A stretch of 64,000 bases of DNA from Kitasatospora viridis (GCF_007829815.1 NZ_VIWT01000001.1:1697501-1761500), one strand, 5' to 3'. Positions 26,214 through 37,468 are shown, counted from the first letter of the stretch. Notes: a model not told the origin generated them from the sequence alone. Numbers and translations: made by a program.

Positions 26214-26801
26214 TCAGGCGATCTTGAAGGGCTGCTGGCAGGCGCCGCAGACGATCGACGCCTGGGCCAGCACCGAGGGCACCACCCGGACGTTGCGGCC
26301 GCAGCCGCAGACCGCCTTGACCCGGACGCCGCCGCCCGAGGAGCCGTGCCGGGCGGCCGGGCCGCGGAAGGTGCGCAGCACCCCGCCGTCGGCCGAGCCG
26401 GCCACCGCCTGCTGGTGGGCGCCGAGGGCGCGCTCCAGCCGCTCGATGGTCGCGGCGTACCGCTCCTGGGTCTCGGCCAGCATGGTGACCTGGGAGAAGC
26501 CGCTGCTGGCGTGCGGCTCGACCGGGTGGGCCAGGCCCAACTCGGAGGCCAGCAGCAGGAATCGGCGGTTGTGGTACCGCCCGGCCCGGGAGGTGTCCCG
26601 GATCTCGCGGGCGGCGGCCAGACCGTGGGCGGCCTCGTGCAGCAGCCGCTCGAAGCCGAGCGTGGTGCCGCAGGCCGACGAGGACTCGCCGATCAACGCC
26701 TCGGGCGAGGCGAGGTCGGGGAGGTCCCGGTGGTAGGCCTGGATGTCGCTCCAGGCGGCGGCCAGTTCGGCCGCGAGGACGAGAGGCTGTGTCGTGCTCA
26801 C
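26214..26801 (-). CDS. SprT-like putative zinc metalloprotein
   Basis: A 195-residue protein starting at GTG 26801 ([20 protein letters not shown]). It holds an HEAAH zinc-protease motif in [17 protein letters not shown] and a C-terminal zinc-ribbon-like pair ([12 protein letters not shown] and [11 protein letters not shown]). In between is [17 protein letters not shown], as in SprT/Spartan-like proteins. Spartan proteins cut DNA-protein cross-links, but the bacterial role is not known. S. coelicolor has a similar gene beside rpsP. An ATG at 26837 is a less likely start. About 190 nt separate it from rpsP. Confidence 0.75.
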   Translation of the reverse strand: MSTTQPLVLAAELAAAWSDIQAYHRDLPDLASPEALIGESSSACGTTLGFERLLHEAAHGLAAAREIRDTSRAGRYHNRRFLLLASELGLAHPVEPHASSGFSQVTMLAETQERYAATIERLERALGAHQQAVAGSADGGVLRTFRGPAARHGSSGGGVRVKAVCGCGRNVRVVPSVLAQASIVCGACQQPFKIA

Positions 26802-27112
26802 GCTATACCAACGAGGGAATCGGTTCCGGCGTTCCATTCCTGAGCGCTTCCGGGCATTTCCCGGGAAACTCTCAGCTGGGCGTGCTGCTGCCCGCGTTGA
26901 GCAATCGAAATCTGACGCAAGACCAACCCCCTCCGGTGTCTGCACCCGTCGATTGCTCGCCGGGGCCGCCGAATCCTCGACCCAGTCGTTCGCTGAGTCC
27001 TGCACGGCCCGCGGCCGCCGTCATTTATGACAGGGCCACGGGCCGTACACCGTACCGCTAGTTCGCGCCTACTGGGAGTTGACTGACCAGTAGACGGGAC
27101 ACCGTCACCTAT
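26802..27112. other. Intergenic region between SprT-like gene and proS
   Basis: About 310 bp, with visibly lower G+C than its flanks. It holds an inverted repeat just after proS (CTACTGG at 27069-27075, CCAGTAG at 27087-27093) that could be a weak terminator, plus a short TTCCGGG/CCCGGGAA hairpin near 26848-26867. No gene or convincing promoter pair was seen. Confidence 0.45.
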
Positions 27113-28525
27113 TCAGTACGCGCGCGCGACAATCGCGATATTGCCGTCCTGGTCGTACGAGGTCGGCACCGAACCGTCGGCGGCCACCAGGCAGCGCACC
27201 GAGACGCCCTGCTGGGCCAGCTTGGTCTCGCCCTCCGGGCCGAGGTCGGCCCAGGAGATCCGGCCCCAGCCGGTGGCGGCGGCCTCGACGCACTCCTCGA
27301 TGGTCTTGACGTCCACCGTGCGGGACTCGCGGCGCTCCCGGGACTCGCGCAGCAGCTGCGCCTGGTCCTCCTCCAGGATGCCGGGCAGCAGCGCGGCCAG
27401 GGCGTCGATCTGCACCGGCTCCTTGCCGCCGGGGATCCGGCGGGCCAGCATCGCGGTGCCGGCCTCCAGGTCGCGCGGGCCGACCTCGATGCGCAGCGGC
27501 ACGCCCTTGAGCTCCCAGTCCACGGCGCGGCGGCCGAACGGGGTGTCGGTGCGGTCGTCCACCACGGTGCGGATGCCGGCGGCCTCCAGCTTGGCGCCGA
27601 TCTCGCGGACCTTGGCGATCACCGCGTCGTCGCCCTTGATGGCCAGCACCACGGCCTGCACGGCGGCGAGGCGCGGCGGCACCCGCAGGCCGTTGTCGTC
27701 GCCGTGGGACATGATCAGGCCGCCGACCATGCGGGTGGAGACGCCCCAGGAGGTCTGCCAGACGTACTCGCGCTCGGCGCCCTGCAGCTGGTAGGTGGTG
27801 TTGAAGGCCTTGGCGAAGTTCTGGCCCAGCTCGTGGCTGGTGCCCATCTGCAGCGCCTTGCCGTCGCCCATCATGCCCTCCAGGGTGAGGGTGTTGATGG
27901 CGCCGGCGAACCGCTCCTTGACCGTCTTGCGGCCGAGCACCACGTCGATGCCGAGCACGTTGGTCATGAAGTCGCCGTAGACGTCGGTGTGGATCATCGA
28001 CGCGTAGTCGCGGGCGTCCTCGTAGCTGGCGTGGGCGGTGTGGCCCTCCTGCCAGAGGAACTCGGTGGTGCGCAGGAAGACCCGCGGGCGCAGCTCCCAA
28101 CGGACCACGTTGGCCCACTGGTTGATCAGCAGCGGCAGGTCGCGGTGGCTCTGCACCCACTTGGAGAAGTACTCGTTGATGATGGTCTCGGAGGTGGGCC
28201 GGACCACCACCGGCTCTTCGAGGTCCTTGCCGCCGCCGTGGGTGACCACGGCGAGCTCGGGGGCGAAGCCCTCGACGTGCTCGGCCTCACGGGTCAGGTA
28301 GGACTGCGGGATGAACATCGGGAAGTAGGCGTTCTGCGCGCCCGCCTTCTTGATCCGCGCGTCCATCTCCTGCTGCATCCGCTCCCACAGGCCGTAGCCG
28401 TACGGTCGGATGACCATGGTGCCGCGCACCGGACCGTTGTCGGCCAGTTCGGCCTTGTTGATCAGATCCTGGTACCAGCGCGGGAAGTCGTCCGCCTGGG
28501 GGGTGAGAACGGGAGCCTTTGCCAT
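27113..28525 (-). CDS. proS: Prolyl-tRNA synthetase, type 3 (archaeal/eukaryal-like)
   Basis: A 470-residue class II synthetase starting MAKAPVLTPQADDFPRWYQD. Its size and the absence of the large bacterial editing insertion mark it as the short, archaeal/eukaryal-like form; it ends in NIAIVARAY as those do. Seen motifs: FPMFIPQSYLTREAEHVEGF, VVRPTSETIINEYFSKWVQS (motif 2 area), RTTEFLWQEGHTAH and TSWGVSTRMVGGLIMSHGDD (motif 3). It charges tRNA-Pro. Many streptomycetes also carry a long bacterial-type ProRS elsewhere, so this could be the main enzyme or a second copy. It is divergent from a methyltransferase gene. Confidence 0.93.
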   Translation of the reverse strand: MAKAPVLTPQADDFPRWYQDLINKAELADNGPVRGTMVIRPYGYGLWERMQQEMDARIKKAGAQNAYFPMFIPQSYLTREAEHVEGFAPELAVVTHGGGKDLEEPVVVRPTSETIINEYFSKWVQSHRDLPLLINQWANVVRWELRPRVFLRTTEFLWQEGHTAHASYEDARDYASMIHTDVYGDFMTNVLGIDVVLGRKTVKERFAGAINTLTLEGMMGDGKALQMGTSHELGQNFAKAFNTTYQLQGAEREYVWQTSWGVSTRMVGGLIMSHGDDNGLRVPPRLAAVQAVVLAIKGDDAVIAKVREIGAKLEAAGIRTVVDDRTDTPFGRRAVDWELKGVPLRIEVGPRDLEAGTAMLARRIPGGKEPVQIDALAALLPGILEEDQAQLLRESRERRESRTVDVKTIEECVEAAATGWGRISWADLGPEGETKLAQQGVSVRCLVAADGSVPTSYDQDGNIAIVARAY

Positions 28526-28720
28526 GGGCCGCATCGTACGGCGTGGGCGGGCCGGAACGTGAATCGATATCACCCCAGGGCGCACGCCGGTGGAGGCCGA
28601 CGCTCCGGCGCGCTCCTCTGGACGCCGGGACCGCGCGGCGGTTCCCTGGAGCGGGGGGCGCACCACTGGGGGGACACCGTCATCCGAACCCGAACGGACC
28701 CGATGGGAGGCCGACCAGAC

Positions 28721-29512
28721 ATGGCTCCGGCTCACGGCACCGCCACGCAGTTCGCCTCGGACACCCCGCCCCGGCCGCCGTGCCGGGCCAGGGACTGGGC
28801 GGAGATCCAGGAGCGCACCATGGTGCCGCTCTACGAGGCGGTGCACGAGCGGCTCGCGGTCGGCCCGGCGACCAGCCTGTTCGGGCTGGGCTGCCGCTCC
28901 GGCCTGGCGCTGCTGCTGGCCGCCGGCCGCGGCGCCCGGGTGGCGGGGCAGGAGACCGACCCGCAGCTGCGCGAACTGGCCCGGGCCCGCGGGCTGTCGG
29001 TGGCGGCCGGTCCCGCCGACGCCGTGGCCGCCGGCACCCGGACGGCGCACGCCGTGGTCACCCTCTTCGAGCCGCTGCGGCTCGGCCCGGACCCGCGCCG
29101 CGCGGTGCGCTCGGCGGTGCGGCTGGCCCGGCCCGGCGGGGTGCTGGTGCTCGCCGGGCTGACCGCGCCCGAGGACGGCCCGGGCCGGGCGGCGCTGCGG
29201 GTCGCGGCGCGGTTCGGCGGCCGGCGCACCGCCGACCCGCTGGACCCGGCCGGCGGGCCGGGCGGGCTGGCCGCCGGTGCCGGGCTGCGGGTGCTCGGCC
29301 GGGGGCGGGCCGACTGCCCGTTCGGCTACCCGGACCTGCCGGGCGCGGTGCGCGGGCTGCTGGCCACCGGCTGGTTCGACGCGGCGGCCGCCTTCGCGGG
29401 CGAGCAGCCGGTGGCCAAGGAGCTGGCCGAGGCGCTGCACCCGCTGGCCCGGCCGGACGGCTCGGTCTGGCTGCCGTTCAGCGCCGAGTACCTGCTCGCG
29501 GTGCGGGCCTGA
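28721..29512 (+). CDS. SAM-dependent methyltransferase, class I fold
   Basis: A 263-residue protein with ATG at 28721 behind GGGAGG. The SAM-binding loop is SLFGLGCRSGLALLLAA, motif II is VAGQETDPQLRELARARGLS, and VRLARPGGVLVLAGL is the later strand. Residues about 170-250 form a variable, Gly/Ala-rich C-terminus. A similar gene is found beside ftsH in streptomycetes. The methylated substrate is unknown. It converges on ftsH with only 7 nt between the stops. Confidence 0.8.
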   Translation: MAPAHGTATQFASDTPPRPPCRARDWAEIQERTMVPLYEAVHERLAVGPATSLFGLGCRSGLALLLAAGRGARVAGQETDPQLRELARARGLSVAAGPADAVAAGTRTAHAVVTLFEPLRLGPDPRRAVRSAVRLARPGGVLVLAGLTAPEDGPGRAALRVAARFGGRRTADPLDPAGGPGGLAAGAGLRVLGRGRADCPFGYPDLPGAVRGLLATGWFDAAAAFAGEQPVAKELAEALHPLARPDGSVWLPFSAEYLLAVRA

Positions 29513-29519
29513 CGCCCGT

Positions 29520-31466
29520 TCAGGAGCCCTCGGCGCCCGGGCCGGTCCGCGCGATGCCGGCCGCCCGGTAGGCCTCGGCCTCGTCCAGGGTCTCGGCGGC
29601 CAGCAGCGCCTCGGCCAGCGCGTCCAGCTGGGCGCGGTGGGTGTGCAGCCGGCGCAGCGCGTCCTCGTAGCACTCGGCGACGATCCGGCGGGCCTCGTGG
29701 TCCACCAGGTCCAGCGTGCTCGGGGCGGCCGAGAGCCCGTAGGCGCCCTGGGCGTCGTCCGGGATCGCGGTGAGCCGGCCGACCCGCTCGCTCATCCCCC
29801 ACCGCCCGGCCATCCCCCGGGCCAGGTTGGTCACCTGCTCCAGGTCGCTCTCCGCGCCGGTGGTGATCACCCCGTAGACCACCTGCTCGGCGGCCATGCC
29901 GCCGAGCGCGCCGATGATCCGGCCGCGCAGGTACTCCTCGGTGTAGGAGTACCGGTCCGCGTCGGGGGTGGACATGGTGACGCCCAGCGCCCGGCCGCGC
30001 GGCACGATGGTGACCTTGCGGACCGGGTCGGCGCCGGGCTGCAGCATGCCGAGCAGCGCGTGGCCGCTCTCGTGGTAGGCGGTCCGGCGGCGCTCCTCCT
30101 GCGGCATCACCAGCGGGCGAACGGCGCCGAGCTGCACCTTCTCCAGGGCGTCCGAGAGGTCCCGCTGGTCCACCGAGTCCTGCTTGCGGCGCACCGCGAG
30201 CAGGGCCGCCTCGTTGACCAGGTTGGCCAGCTCGGCACCGGTCATCCCGGGGGTGCTCCTGGCCACGTCGGACAGGCTGGTGCCCTCGGCCAGCGGCACG
30301 TCGCGGGCGTGGATGGCCAGGATCGCGGTGCGCCCGTCGCGGTCCGGCGGGCTGACGTTGACCACCCGGTCGAACCGGCCGGGGCGCAGCAGCGCCGGGT
30401 CCAGCACGTCGGCCCGGTTGGTCGCGGCGATCACCACCACGCCCTCGGAGCCGGTGAAGCCGTCCATCTCGGTGAGGATCTGGTTGAGCGTCTGCTCGCG
30501 CTCGTCGTGGCCGCCCATGGTGTTGCCGCCGCCGCGCTTGCGGCCGATGGTGTCGATCTCGTCGATGAAGATGATCGACGGCGCCACCTTGCGGGCCTCG
30601 GCGAACAGTTCGCGGACCCGGCTGGCGCCGACGCCGACGATCATCTCGATGAACTCGGAGGCGGAGGCGGAGAAGAACGGCACCCCGGCCTCGCCGGCCA
30701 CCGCCCGGGCCAGCAGGGTCTTGCCGGTGCCGGGCGGGCCGGCCAGCAGCACCCCGCCGGGCATCCGGGCGCCGAGCCTGCGGTAGGCCTGGGGGTTCTT
30801 CAGGAAGTCGACGACCTCGGTCAGTTCGGCCTTGACCTCGTCGATCCCGGCCACGTCGGCGAAGGTGGTGCGTTTGCCCTCCTCGGGCGCGACCGGTTTC
30901 GGCGGGGCCTTGCGGCCGAGCGGTCCGCCGCCCAGGCCGCCGGCCATCCGCCGGGCCAGCAGCAGCCAGACGAAGACCAGCAGCAGCATCGGGGCCAGCG
31001 AGATCAGCAGGTTGGCGAGGAAGCTGCGCTGCTGCACCACCGGCTGGGCGGTCACCTCGACGCCCTGCGCCTGCAGGGTGTTCCACAGGTTGTCGCCGGC
31101 GAACGAGGGGCGCTGGGTGGTGAAGTCGGTGTAGCTGCCCTTGGCGCCGTCCGGCTTGGGGGCGCTCGACTTCAGGCTGCCCTCGATCGCGTCGCCCTTG
31201 GAGTAGATCTTCGAGACGTTGCCGTTGTTCAGCTGCTTGGTGAACTCGGTGTAGGAGACGGTGGTGCCGCCGCCGTTGCCGAAGAAGCTGAGCAGCGCGT
31301 CACTGATCAGGAAGACCGCGAGCGCGGTGAGCACCAGGCCGACCCAGCCGCCGGGCATCCGGCGGCGCGGCGGGACCGGGGGCGGCGGGGGTGGCGCGCC
31401 CTCCGAGCGCCAGGGCTGGTCCGGGTTCTGGCGCGGCGGCACGGGATCGGTCACAGACCGGACCAT
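29520..31466 (-). CDS. ftsH: ATP-dependent zinc metalloprotease FtsH
   Basis: A 648-residue membrane AAA+ protease. Two membrane segments (about residues 40-58 and 148-170) frame the periplasmic part. The AAA domain has [36 protein letters not shown] and the second region of homology. The protease domain carries [12 protein letters not shown] with the HEXXH zinc site. A Pro-rich N-terminus precedes the first membrane segment. It degrades unneeded or misassembled membrane proteins. ATG 31466 or GTG 31454 could start it. Streptomycetes usually have two ftsH genes; this would be the one near ffh. Confidence 0.94.
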   Translation of the reverse strand: MVRSVTDPVPPRQNPDQPWRSEGAPPPPPPVPPRRRMPGGWVGLVLTALAVFLISDALLSFFGNGGGTTVSYTEFTKQLNNGNVSKIYSKGDAIEGSLKSSAPKPDGAKGSYTDFTTQRPSFAGDNLWNTLQAQGVEVTAQPVVQQRSFLANLLISLAPMLLLVFVWLLLARRMAGGLGGGPLGRKAPPKPVAPEEGKRTTFADVAGIDEVKAELTEVVDFLKNPQAYRRLGARMPGGVLLAGPPGTGKTLLARAVAGEAGVPFFSASASEFIEMIVGVGASRVRELFAEARKVAPSIIFIDEIDTIGRKRGGGNTMGGHDEREQTLNQILTEMDGFTGSEGVVVIAATNRADVLDPALLRPGRFDRVVNVSPPDRDGRTAILAIHARDVPLAEGTSLSDVARSTPGMTGAELANLVNEAALLAVRRKQDSVDQRDLSDALEKVQLGAVRPLVMPQEERRRTAYHESGHALLGMLQPGADPVRKVTIVPRGRALGVTMSTPDADRYSYTEEYLRGRIIGALGGMAAEQVVYGVITTGAESDLEQVTNLARGMAGRWGMSERVGRLTAIPDDAQGAYGLSAAPSTLDLVDHEARRIVAECYEDALRRLHTHRAQLDALAEALLAAETLDEAEAYRAAGIARTGPGAEGS

Positions 31467-31507
31467 ACGGGCCGAAAAGCGGACAATCCATCAGCAACGC
31501 CGCCGGG

Positions 31508-32044
31508 CTACTGGTTCCGGGCCCCGAGCGGCTGCCACTCCTCGGCGGTCAGCGCGAACCGCTCGTGGTCCCGCCAGGCGCCGTCCAGGAAGAGCATCCG
31601 CGGGGTGAAGCCCTCGTGCCGGAAGCCCAGCCGCCGGGCCAGCGCGATGGAGCGGGCGTTGTCCGGCTGCACGTTGATCTCCAGCCGGTGCAGGCCGAGC
31701 CCGCCGGCCGACTGGTCGGCGAAGCAGCGGTCCACCACCTGCCGCATCCCCTCGGTCATCCGGCCGGTGCCGGCGTACGGCAGGTAGCTGTCGTAGCCGA
31801 GCGCGGCGTTGCAGAACCGGCCCATCACGATGTTCGAGACGTTGCACTTGCCGACGAAGCCGCCGTCGGCCTTGTCCACGATCAGGTAGCTGCGCAGGCC
31901 CGGCCCCTGACGCTGCAACAGGTCCGGCAGCCCGTCCGGCTCGACCGGGTTCCACAGCCCGATGTGCGCGGCCGACCGGTTCACCGCCTCCTTGTACGCG
32001 GGGACGTCGGCGGGCCTGGGGGGACGGATGGTCACTCGGCTCAT
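31508..32044 (-). CDS. GNAT family N-acetyltransferase, RimJ-like
   Basis: A 178-residue GNAT protein (MSRVTIRPPRPADVPAYKEA). The acetyl-CoA strand and loop region appears in GLGLHRLEINVQPDNARSI, followed by ALARRLGFRHEGFTPRMLFL, typical of RimJ/RimL-type enzymes that acetylate protein N-termini or small amines. It lies between ffh and ftsH on the same strand, isolated from ffh by a strong hairpin. The target is unknown. Confidence 0.85.
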   Translation of the reverse strand: MSRVTIRPPRPADVPAYKEAVNRSAAHIGLWNPVEPDGLPDLLQRQGPGLRSYLIVDKADGGFVGKCNVSNIVMGRFCNAALGYDSYLPYAGTGRMTEGMRQVVDRCFADQSAGGLGLHRLEINVQPDNARSIALARRLGFRHEGFTPRMLFLDGAWRDHERFALTAEEWQPLGARNQ

Positions 32045-32064
32045 CCGAACATCATGGAGCATGC

Positions 32065-32096
32065 CGACGGCCCGTCAGCACGCTGACGGGCCGTCG
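32065..32096 (-). terminator. Terminator after ffh
   Basis: A near-perfect palindrome: CGACGGCCCGTCAGC with GCTGACGGGCCGTCG, 15 bp nominal and about 14 bp once a 4-nt loop is allowed. It lies 16 nt past the ffh stop. Confidence 0.82.
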
Positions 32097-32111
32097 TCCA
32101 CCGCACCACCG

Positions 32112-33668
<1,557 letters not shown>

Positions 33669-33723
33669 GTCGGTCGCGGGTCCCTTGCGGCATCGGTGGA
33701 GGTACGGGTTTCCTCCCCAGGGT

Positions 33724-33768
33724 ATCCGGCCCGCCCGGGATGGGGTCCCCCACCCGGGCGGGCCGGAT
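33724..33768 (-). terminator. About 20-bp hairpin after the acyltransferase gene
   Basis: ATCCGGCCCGCCCGGG (33724-33739) pairs perfectly with CCCGGGCGGGCCGGAT (33753-33768). Five more inner pairs follow one bulged A. This is the longest stem in the window. It lies 26 nt past the acyltransferase stop and upstream of ffh. Confidence 0.88.
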
Positions 33769-33794
33769 CCGGCGGGCCGGTCGGGCCCTGCCGG

Positions 33795-34979
33795 TCAGGC
33801 CGCGTGCGAGCCGCGCGCCGGCCTCTCGCTCTTCGCCCGGATGTCGGCGAGGGCCGACTTCAGGCCGCGGCCCAGCGCCTTCGCCAGCGGCCGCTCCACC
33901 AGGCGGTGGATCAGGTAGGAGAGCAGCAGCATGAAGGCGACCACGCAGACGACCAGCACGTAGGCGTTCACCTTCTTGTGCAGCTCGTGGATGATCACCC
34001 AGCCGTTCTCCTCGTGGATCATGTAGAACGGGAAGGTCATCGCGCCCGCCGTGGTGAGCCACTTCCACTGCATCCAGTCGAACCAGCCGAGCGCGATCGC
34101 GATCATCAGCAGGAAGGTCGCGGTGATGATCAGGAACGGCGGGAAGTGGTTGATCACCTGGAAGGTGTATCCGCCGGTGATGCTGTCCAACTGACGCACC
34201 GACATGATCCAGCTGAACGCGATCAGTCCCCAGATCATCAGGTTCGAGCCGAACCGGTAGAGCAGGTAGAGCGCGATGCCGGCGATGAAGAACGGCGCGT
34301 AGTTGGGGAAGACGATCAGCTGCAGGGTCTTCGAGTCACCGCTGCCGATCAGCAGCGAGCCGATCATCCACAGGCCGCAGAAGGCGAGCACCTTGCGGTA
34401 GGTCAGGCCGCCGATCGCCAGCAGGCCGAACAGGATGTAGAAGCGCATCTCGACCCACAGGGTCCAGTACACGCCGTCGACGTCGCCCTCGCCGGCCCCC
34501 GCCTGCATCATCGTCAGGTTGGTCAGGACGTTGATGTAACCGCCCTTGGTGATGTCCTTGGTCCACGACATGTTCGTCGTGTAGAGCACCAGCGCGGTGC
34601 CCAGCATGCAGAACCAGTAGGCCGGGAAGAGCCGGGTGATCCGGGAGGTGACGAACTCGCCGACCGACTTGCCCCAGCAGGACATGCATATGACGAAGCC
34701 GCTGATGATGAAGAAGATCTCCACACCGATCCAGCCGTACTGGCCTATCTCGTGCAGCTTCGGCATCTTGTGCTTCGGATTGCCGTCCCACACCTGCGGG
34801 AACAGCTCCAGGCCCGCGTAGTGCCACGTCATCACCAGCAGTGCGGCCAGCAGGCGCAAGCCGTCGAGGACGTACAGCCGGGGCTTCTTGGCCGCCGCAG
34901 CGGCGGGCGCCGCCTGGCCGGGGCTGGGCTCCGGCCGGGACGCGTCCGGCTGGACCGGACTCGTGGTGGTGACAGACAT
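33795..34979 (-). CDS. Acyltransferase 3 family membrane protein
   Basis: A 394-residue protein with a Pro/Ala N-terminus and about ten membrane segments. The family signs are RLYVLDGLRLLAALLVMTWH (catalytic His region), GWIGVEIFFIISGFVICMSC, SRITRLFPAYWFCMLGTALV and YWTLWVEMRFYILFGLLAIG. Such proteins O-acylate membrane-exposed sugars, peptidoglycan or secondary metabolites. The codon choice looks slightly less GC-biased than in its neighbours. It stands between glnD and ffh, which I recall as adjacent in S. coelicolor, so it is probably an insertion. Its substrate is unknown. Confidence 0.88.
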   Translation of the reverse strand: MSVTTTSPVQPDASRPEPSPGQAAPAAAAAKKPRLYVLDGLRLLAALLVMTWHYAGLELFPQVWDGNPKHKMPKLHEIGQYGWIGVEIFFIISGFVICMSCWGKSVGEFVTSRITRLFPAYWFCMLGTALVLYTTNMSWTKDITKGGYINVLTNLTMMQAGAGEGDVDGVYWTLWVEMRFYILFGLLAIGGLTYRKVLAFCGLWMIGSLLIGSGDSKTLQLIVFPNYAPFFIAGIALYLLYRFGSNLMIWGLIAFSWIMSVRQLDSITGGYTFQVINHFPPFLIITATFLLMIAIALGWFDWMQWKWLTTAGAMTFPFYMIHEENGWVIIHELHKKVNAYVLVVCVVAFMLLLSYLIHRLVERPLAKALGRGLKSALADIRAKSERPARGSHAA

Positions 34980-35062
34980 CGTGATTCGGCAGGCTCTCTG
35001 TCCGCACGGGGAAGGTGGTCGGCCCACAGGCTACCGTCCGGCGCCGGGGTGACCCGTCCCGG

Positions 35063-37468
35063 TCAGCGCAGCGCCTGTTGGACCTGGGCCGCGACCTGCT
35101 GCGCGGCCTCCTCGGCCAGCGGGAGGCCCGCCGGGTCGGTGAGGTAGAAGGCGTCCACCGCGTCCGCGCCCAGGGTGCTGACGTGGGCCGTGCGCACCCG
35201 CACCCCGGCCGCGTCCAGCGCCCGCCCGATCCGGTGCAGCAGGCCCGGGGCGTCGTGCGCCCGGACCTCCAGCACGGTGGCGCTCGCCGAGGCCCCGCCC
35301 GGCGCCACCGTGACCACCGGGGGCGGCGAGGCGATGCCGCGCCGGCGCGGGGCGGCGGCGTCCCGCTCGGCCAGCCGGCGCGAGGTGTCCAGCGAACCGT
35401 CCAGCGCCCGGCGCAGGTCGTCCCGCAGCCGGGCCGCCTCGGGCAGCTCGCCGAACTCGGCCGCCACCCGCCAGCTGAACAGCAGCACCGGGCCGGCCCC
35501 GACCGGGTCCAGCTCACCCAGGGTCAGCGAACGGACCGTCAGCCGGTTCAGCGCCAGCACCCCGGCCACCGTGCCGAGCAGGCCGGGCCGCTCGGCGATG
35601 GCCAGCGAGAGCTCCACGCCCATCGGCTCGCCGACCGGCGCGTCCTGCGCGGTCTCCGCGCGCAGCAGCAGCGCGGGCTCGCCCGTCCGGGCCGCCTCCA
35701 CCGCCAGCCGCTCCTCCTCCACCCGCGTGCTCGCCGCCGGGGCCCCGGCCGTCCCGGTGCCGCGCAGCAGCTCGGCCACCCGCTGCACCAGCCCCGCCAC
35801 CAGCGAGGCCCGCCAGGAGCTCCACGCGGCCGGGCCGGTGGCCAGCGCGTCCGCCTCGGTGAGCGCGTGCAGCAGCTCCAGGTTCCCGGCGGTGCCGACC
35901 GCCTTGGCCACCAGCTCGACGGTTGCCGGGTCGTCCGGGTCCCGCCGGGTCGCGGTCTCCACCAGGGTGAGGTGGTGGCGCACCAGCAGCGCCAGGCTCT
36001 CGGTGTCGTCCTGGTCGAAGCCCATCCGGGCGGCCGTGTCCCGGACGATCACCTCGCCGGCCGCCGAGTGGTCCCCCGGCCAGCCCTTGCCGATGTCGTG
36101 CAGCAGCGCGGCCACCAGCAGCAGGTCGGGCCGGGCGACCCGGCGGGTCAGCGCGGCGGCCCGCACCGCCGTCTCCACCAGGTGCCGGTCCACCGTCCAG
36201 GTGTGCACCGCGTTGCGCTGCGGCCGGCAGCGCACCCGCTCCCAGTCCGGCAGCAGCCGGCCGATCAGCCCCTCGGCCTCCAGCGCCTCCCAGACCGGCA
36301 GGCAGGTCCGGCCCGCGCCAAGCAGGGTGACCAGCCGGTCGCGCGCCTCGGTGGGCCAGGGCACCGGCAGCGCCTTGGTCTCGGCGGCCAGCCGGCGGGC
36401 GGTGGCGTGCGAGAGCGCCAGGCCGTTCTGCGCGGCCGCGGCGGCGGCCCGCAGCGGCAGCACCGGGTCGGCGGCCGGGCGGGCGCCCTGCGCCAGCACC
36501 GCCTCGCCGTCCTGCTCCACCACGCCTTCCGCGAGCGGTTCGCGGACCGGCCCGCCGCGCCCGGCGACCCGGTGGCCGCCGCTGTTGAACGGGAAGAAGA
36601 ACGGGCGCCGGCCGCGGCCGCGGCGGGCCGCCAGCAGCCGGTCGACGGTCCGCCAGGTGACCTCCCCGGCGTAGGAGACGGTCCGGGCCGCCCGGTAGAC
36701 CTCGCGCAGCAGGATGTCGGCGTCCAGCAGGCCGAGCGCGGCGGCCACCTGGTCCTGGTCCTGCAGGCTGAGCCGCTCGGTGGCCCGGCCGGTGGCCAGG
36801 TGCAGCGCGTCCCGCACGTCGGCCAGCAGCAGCCGGGCGTCGGCCAGGCCCTCCCGGGGCGCGTCGGCCAGCCAGGAGGCGGCGATCGCGTCCAGCTCGA
36901 CCAGGTCGCGCAGGCCGCCCCTGGCCTCCTTGAGGTCGGGTTCCAGCAGGAAGGCCAGCTCGCCGTGGCGCTCGGCCCGCTCCCGGCCCAGTTCGCGCAG
37001 CTCGGGCAGCCGCTGGGCCGCGCCGGCCCGCCAGTCGGCCAGCACCTGGGAGCGCAGCCGGGCGGTCAGTTCGGCGTCCCCGGCCAGGTGGCGGGCGTCC
37101 AGCAGGCCGAGTTGGGCCTTCAGGTCGGCGGCGGCCACCGTGCGGGCCTCGGCCGGGCGGCGCACCGAGTGGTCCAGCGCCACCCCGCTGTCCCAGACCG
37201 GGTACCAGATCCGCTCGGCCAACTCGCCGACGCCGTCGCCGCCCTGGTGGAGCAGCAGCAGGTCGAGGTCGCTGCGCGGGGAGAGCTCGCCCCGCCCGTA
37301 GCCGCCGACCGCGATCAGGGCGGTGCCGGGCGGCGGTGCGGCCTGCTCGAAGAGTTCGGCCAGCCAGTCGTCGGTGAGCCGGGCCAGCGCGGTGCGCCGC
37401 GGCCGGCCGGTCGTCGCGGGGTCGGCCAGCAGCGCGGCCCTGGCCTCCTGGTAGTCGGTGCTGCTCAC
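35063..37468 (-). CDS. glnD: PII nucleotidyltransferase GlnD
   Basis: An 801-residue protein. The nucleotidyltransferase site is AVGGYGRGELSPRSDLDLLL (about residues 53-72). The HD hydrolase domain has ALLHDIGKGWPGDHS. Two ACT domains follow (about 630-700 and 730-800: ELSLAIAERPGLLGTVAGVL and EVRAHDAPGLLHRIGRALDA). In S. coelicolor GlnD adenylylates GlnK on Tyr51 rather than uridylylating it; the same is expected here. It follows glnK after a hairpin. Confidence 0.95.
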   Translation of the reverse strand: MSSTDYQEARAALLADPATTGRPRRTALARLTDDWLAELFEQAAPPPGTALIAVGGYGRGELSPRSDLDLLLLHQGGDGVGELAERIWYPVWDSGVALDHSVRRPAEARTVAAADLKAQLGLLDARHLAGDAELTARLRSQVLADWRAGAAQRLPELRELGRERAERHGELAFLLEPDLKEARGGLRDLVELDAIAASWLADAPREGLADARLLLADVRDALHLATGRATERLSLQDQDQVAAALGLLDADILLREVYRAARTVSYAGEVTWRTVDRLLAARRGRGRRPFFFPFNSGGHRVAGRGGPVREPLAEGVVEQDGEAVLAQGARPAADPVLPLRAAAAAAQNGLALSHATARRLAAETKALPVPWPTEARDRLVTLLGAGRTCLPVWEALEAEGLIGRLLPDWERVRCRPQRNAVHTWTVDRHLVETAVRAAALTRRVARPDLLLVAALLHDIGKGWPGDHSAAGEVIVRDTAARMGFDQDDTESLALLVRHHLTLVETATRRDPDDPATVELVAKAVGTAGNLELLHALTEADALATGPAAWSSWRASLVAGLVQRVAELLRGTGTAGAPAASTRVEEERLAVEAARTGEPALLLRAETAQDAPVGEPMGVELSLAIAERPGLLGTVAGVLALNRLTVRSLTLGELDPVGAGPVLLFSWRVAAEFGELPEAARLRDDLRRALDGSLDTSRRLAERDAAAPRRRGIASPPPVVTVAPGGASASATVLEVRAHDAPGLLHRIGRALDAAGVRVRTAHVSTLGADAVDAFYLTDPAGLPLAEEAAQQVAAQVQQALR

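Noticed and set aside
27069-27093. TTGACT on the plus strand between the SprT-like gene and proS as a promoter
   Set aside because: There is no plus-strand gene to serve. The hexamer lies inside an inverted repeat that is better read as a weak proS terminator.
27105-29440. Long minus-strand frame upstream of proS reaching through the methyltransferase gene
   Set aside because: Only the part from 28525 resembles ProRS; the rest is antisense to a gene with a good RBS and SAM motifs.
33795-34979. A mobile element around the acyltransferase gene
   Set aside because: No transposase, terminal repeats, target duplication or tRNA-like attachment site was seen; the large hairpin fits a terminator.
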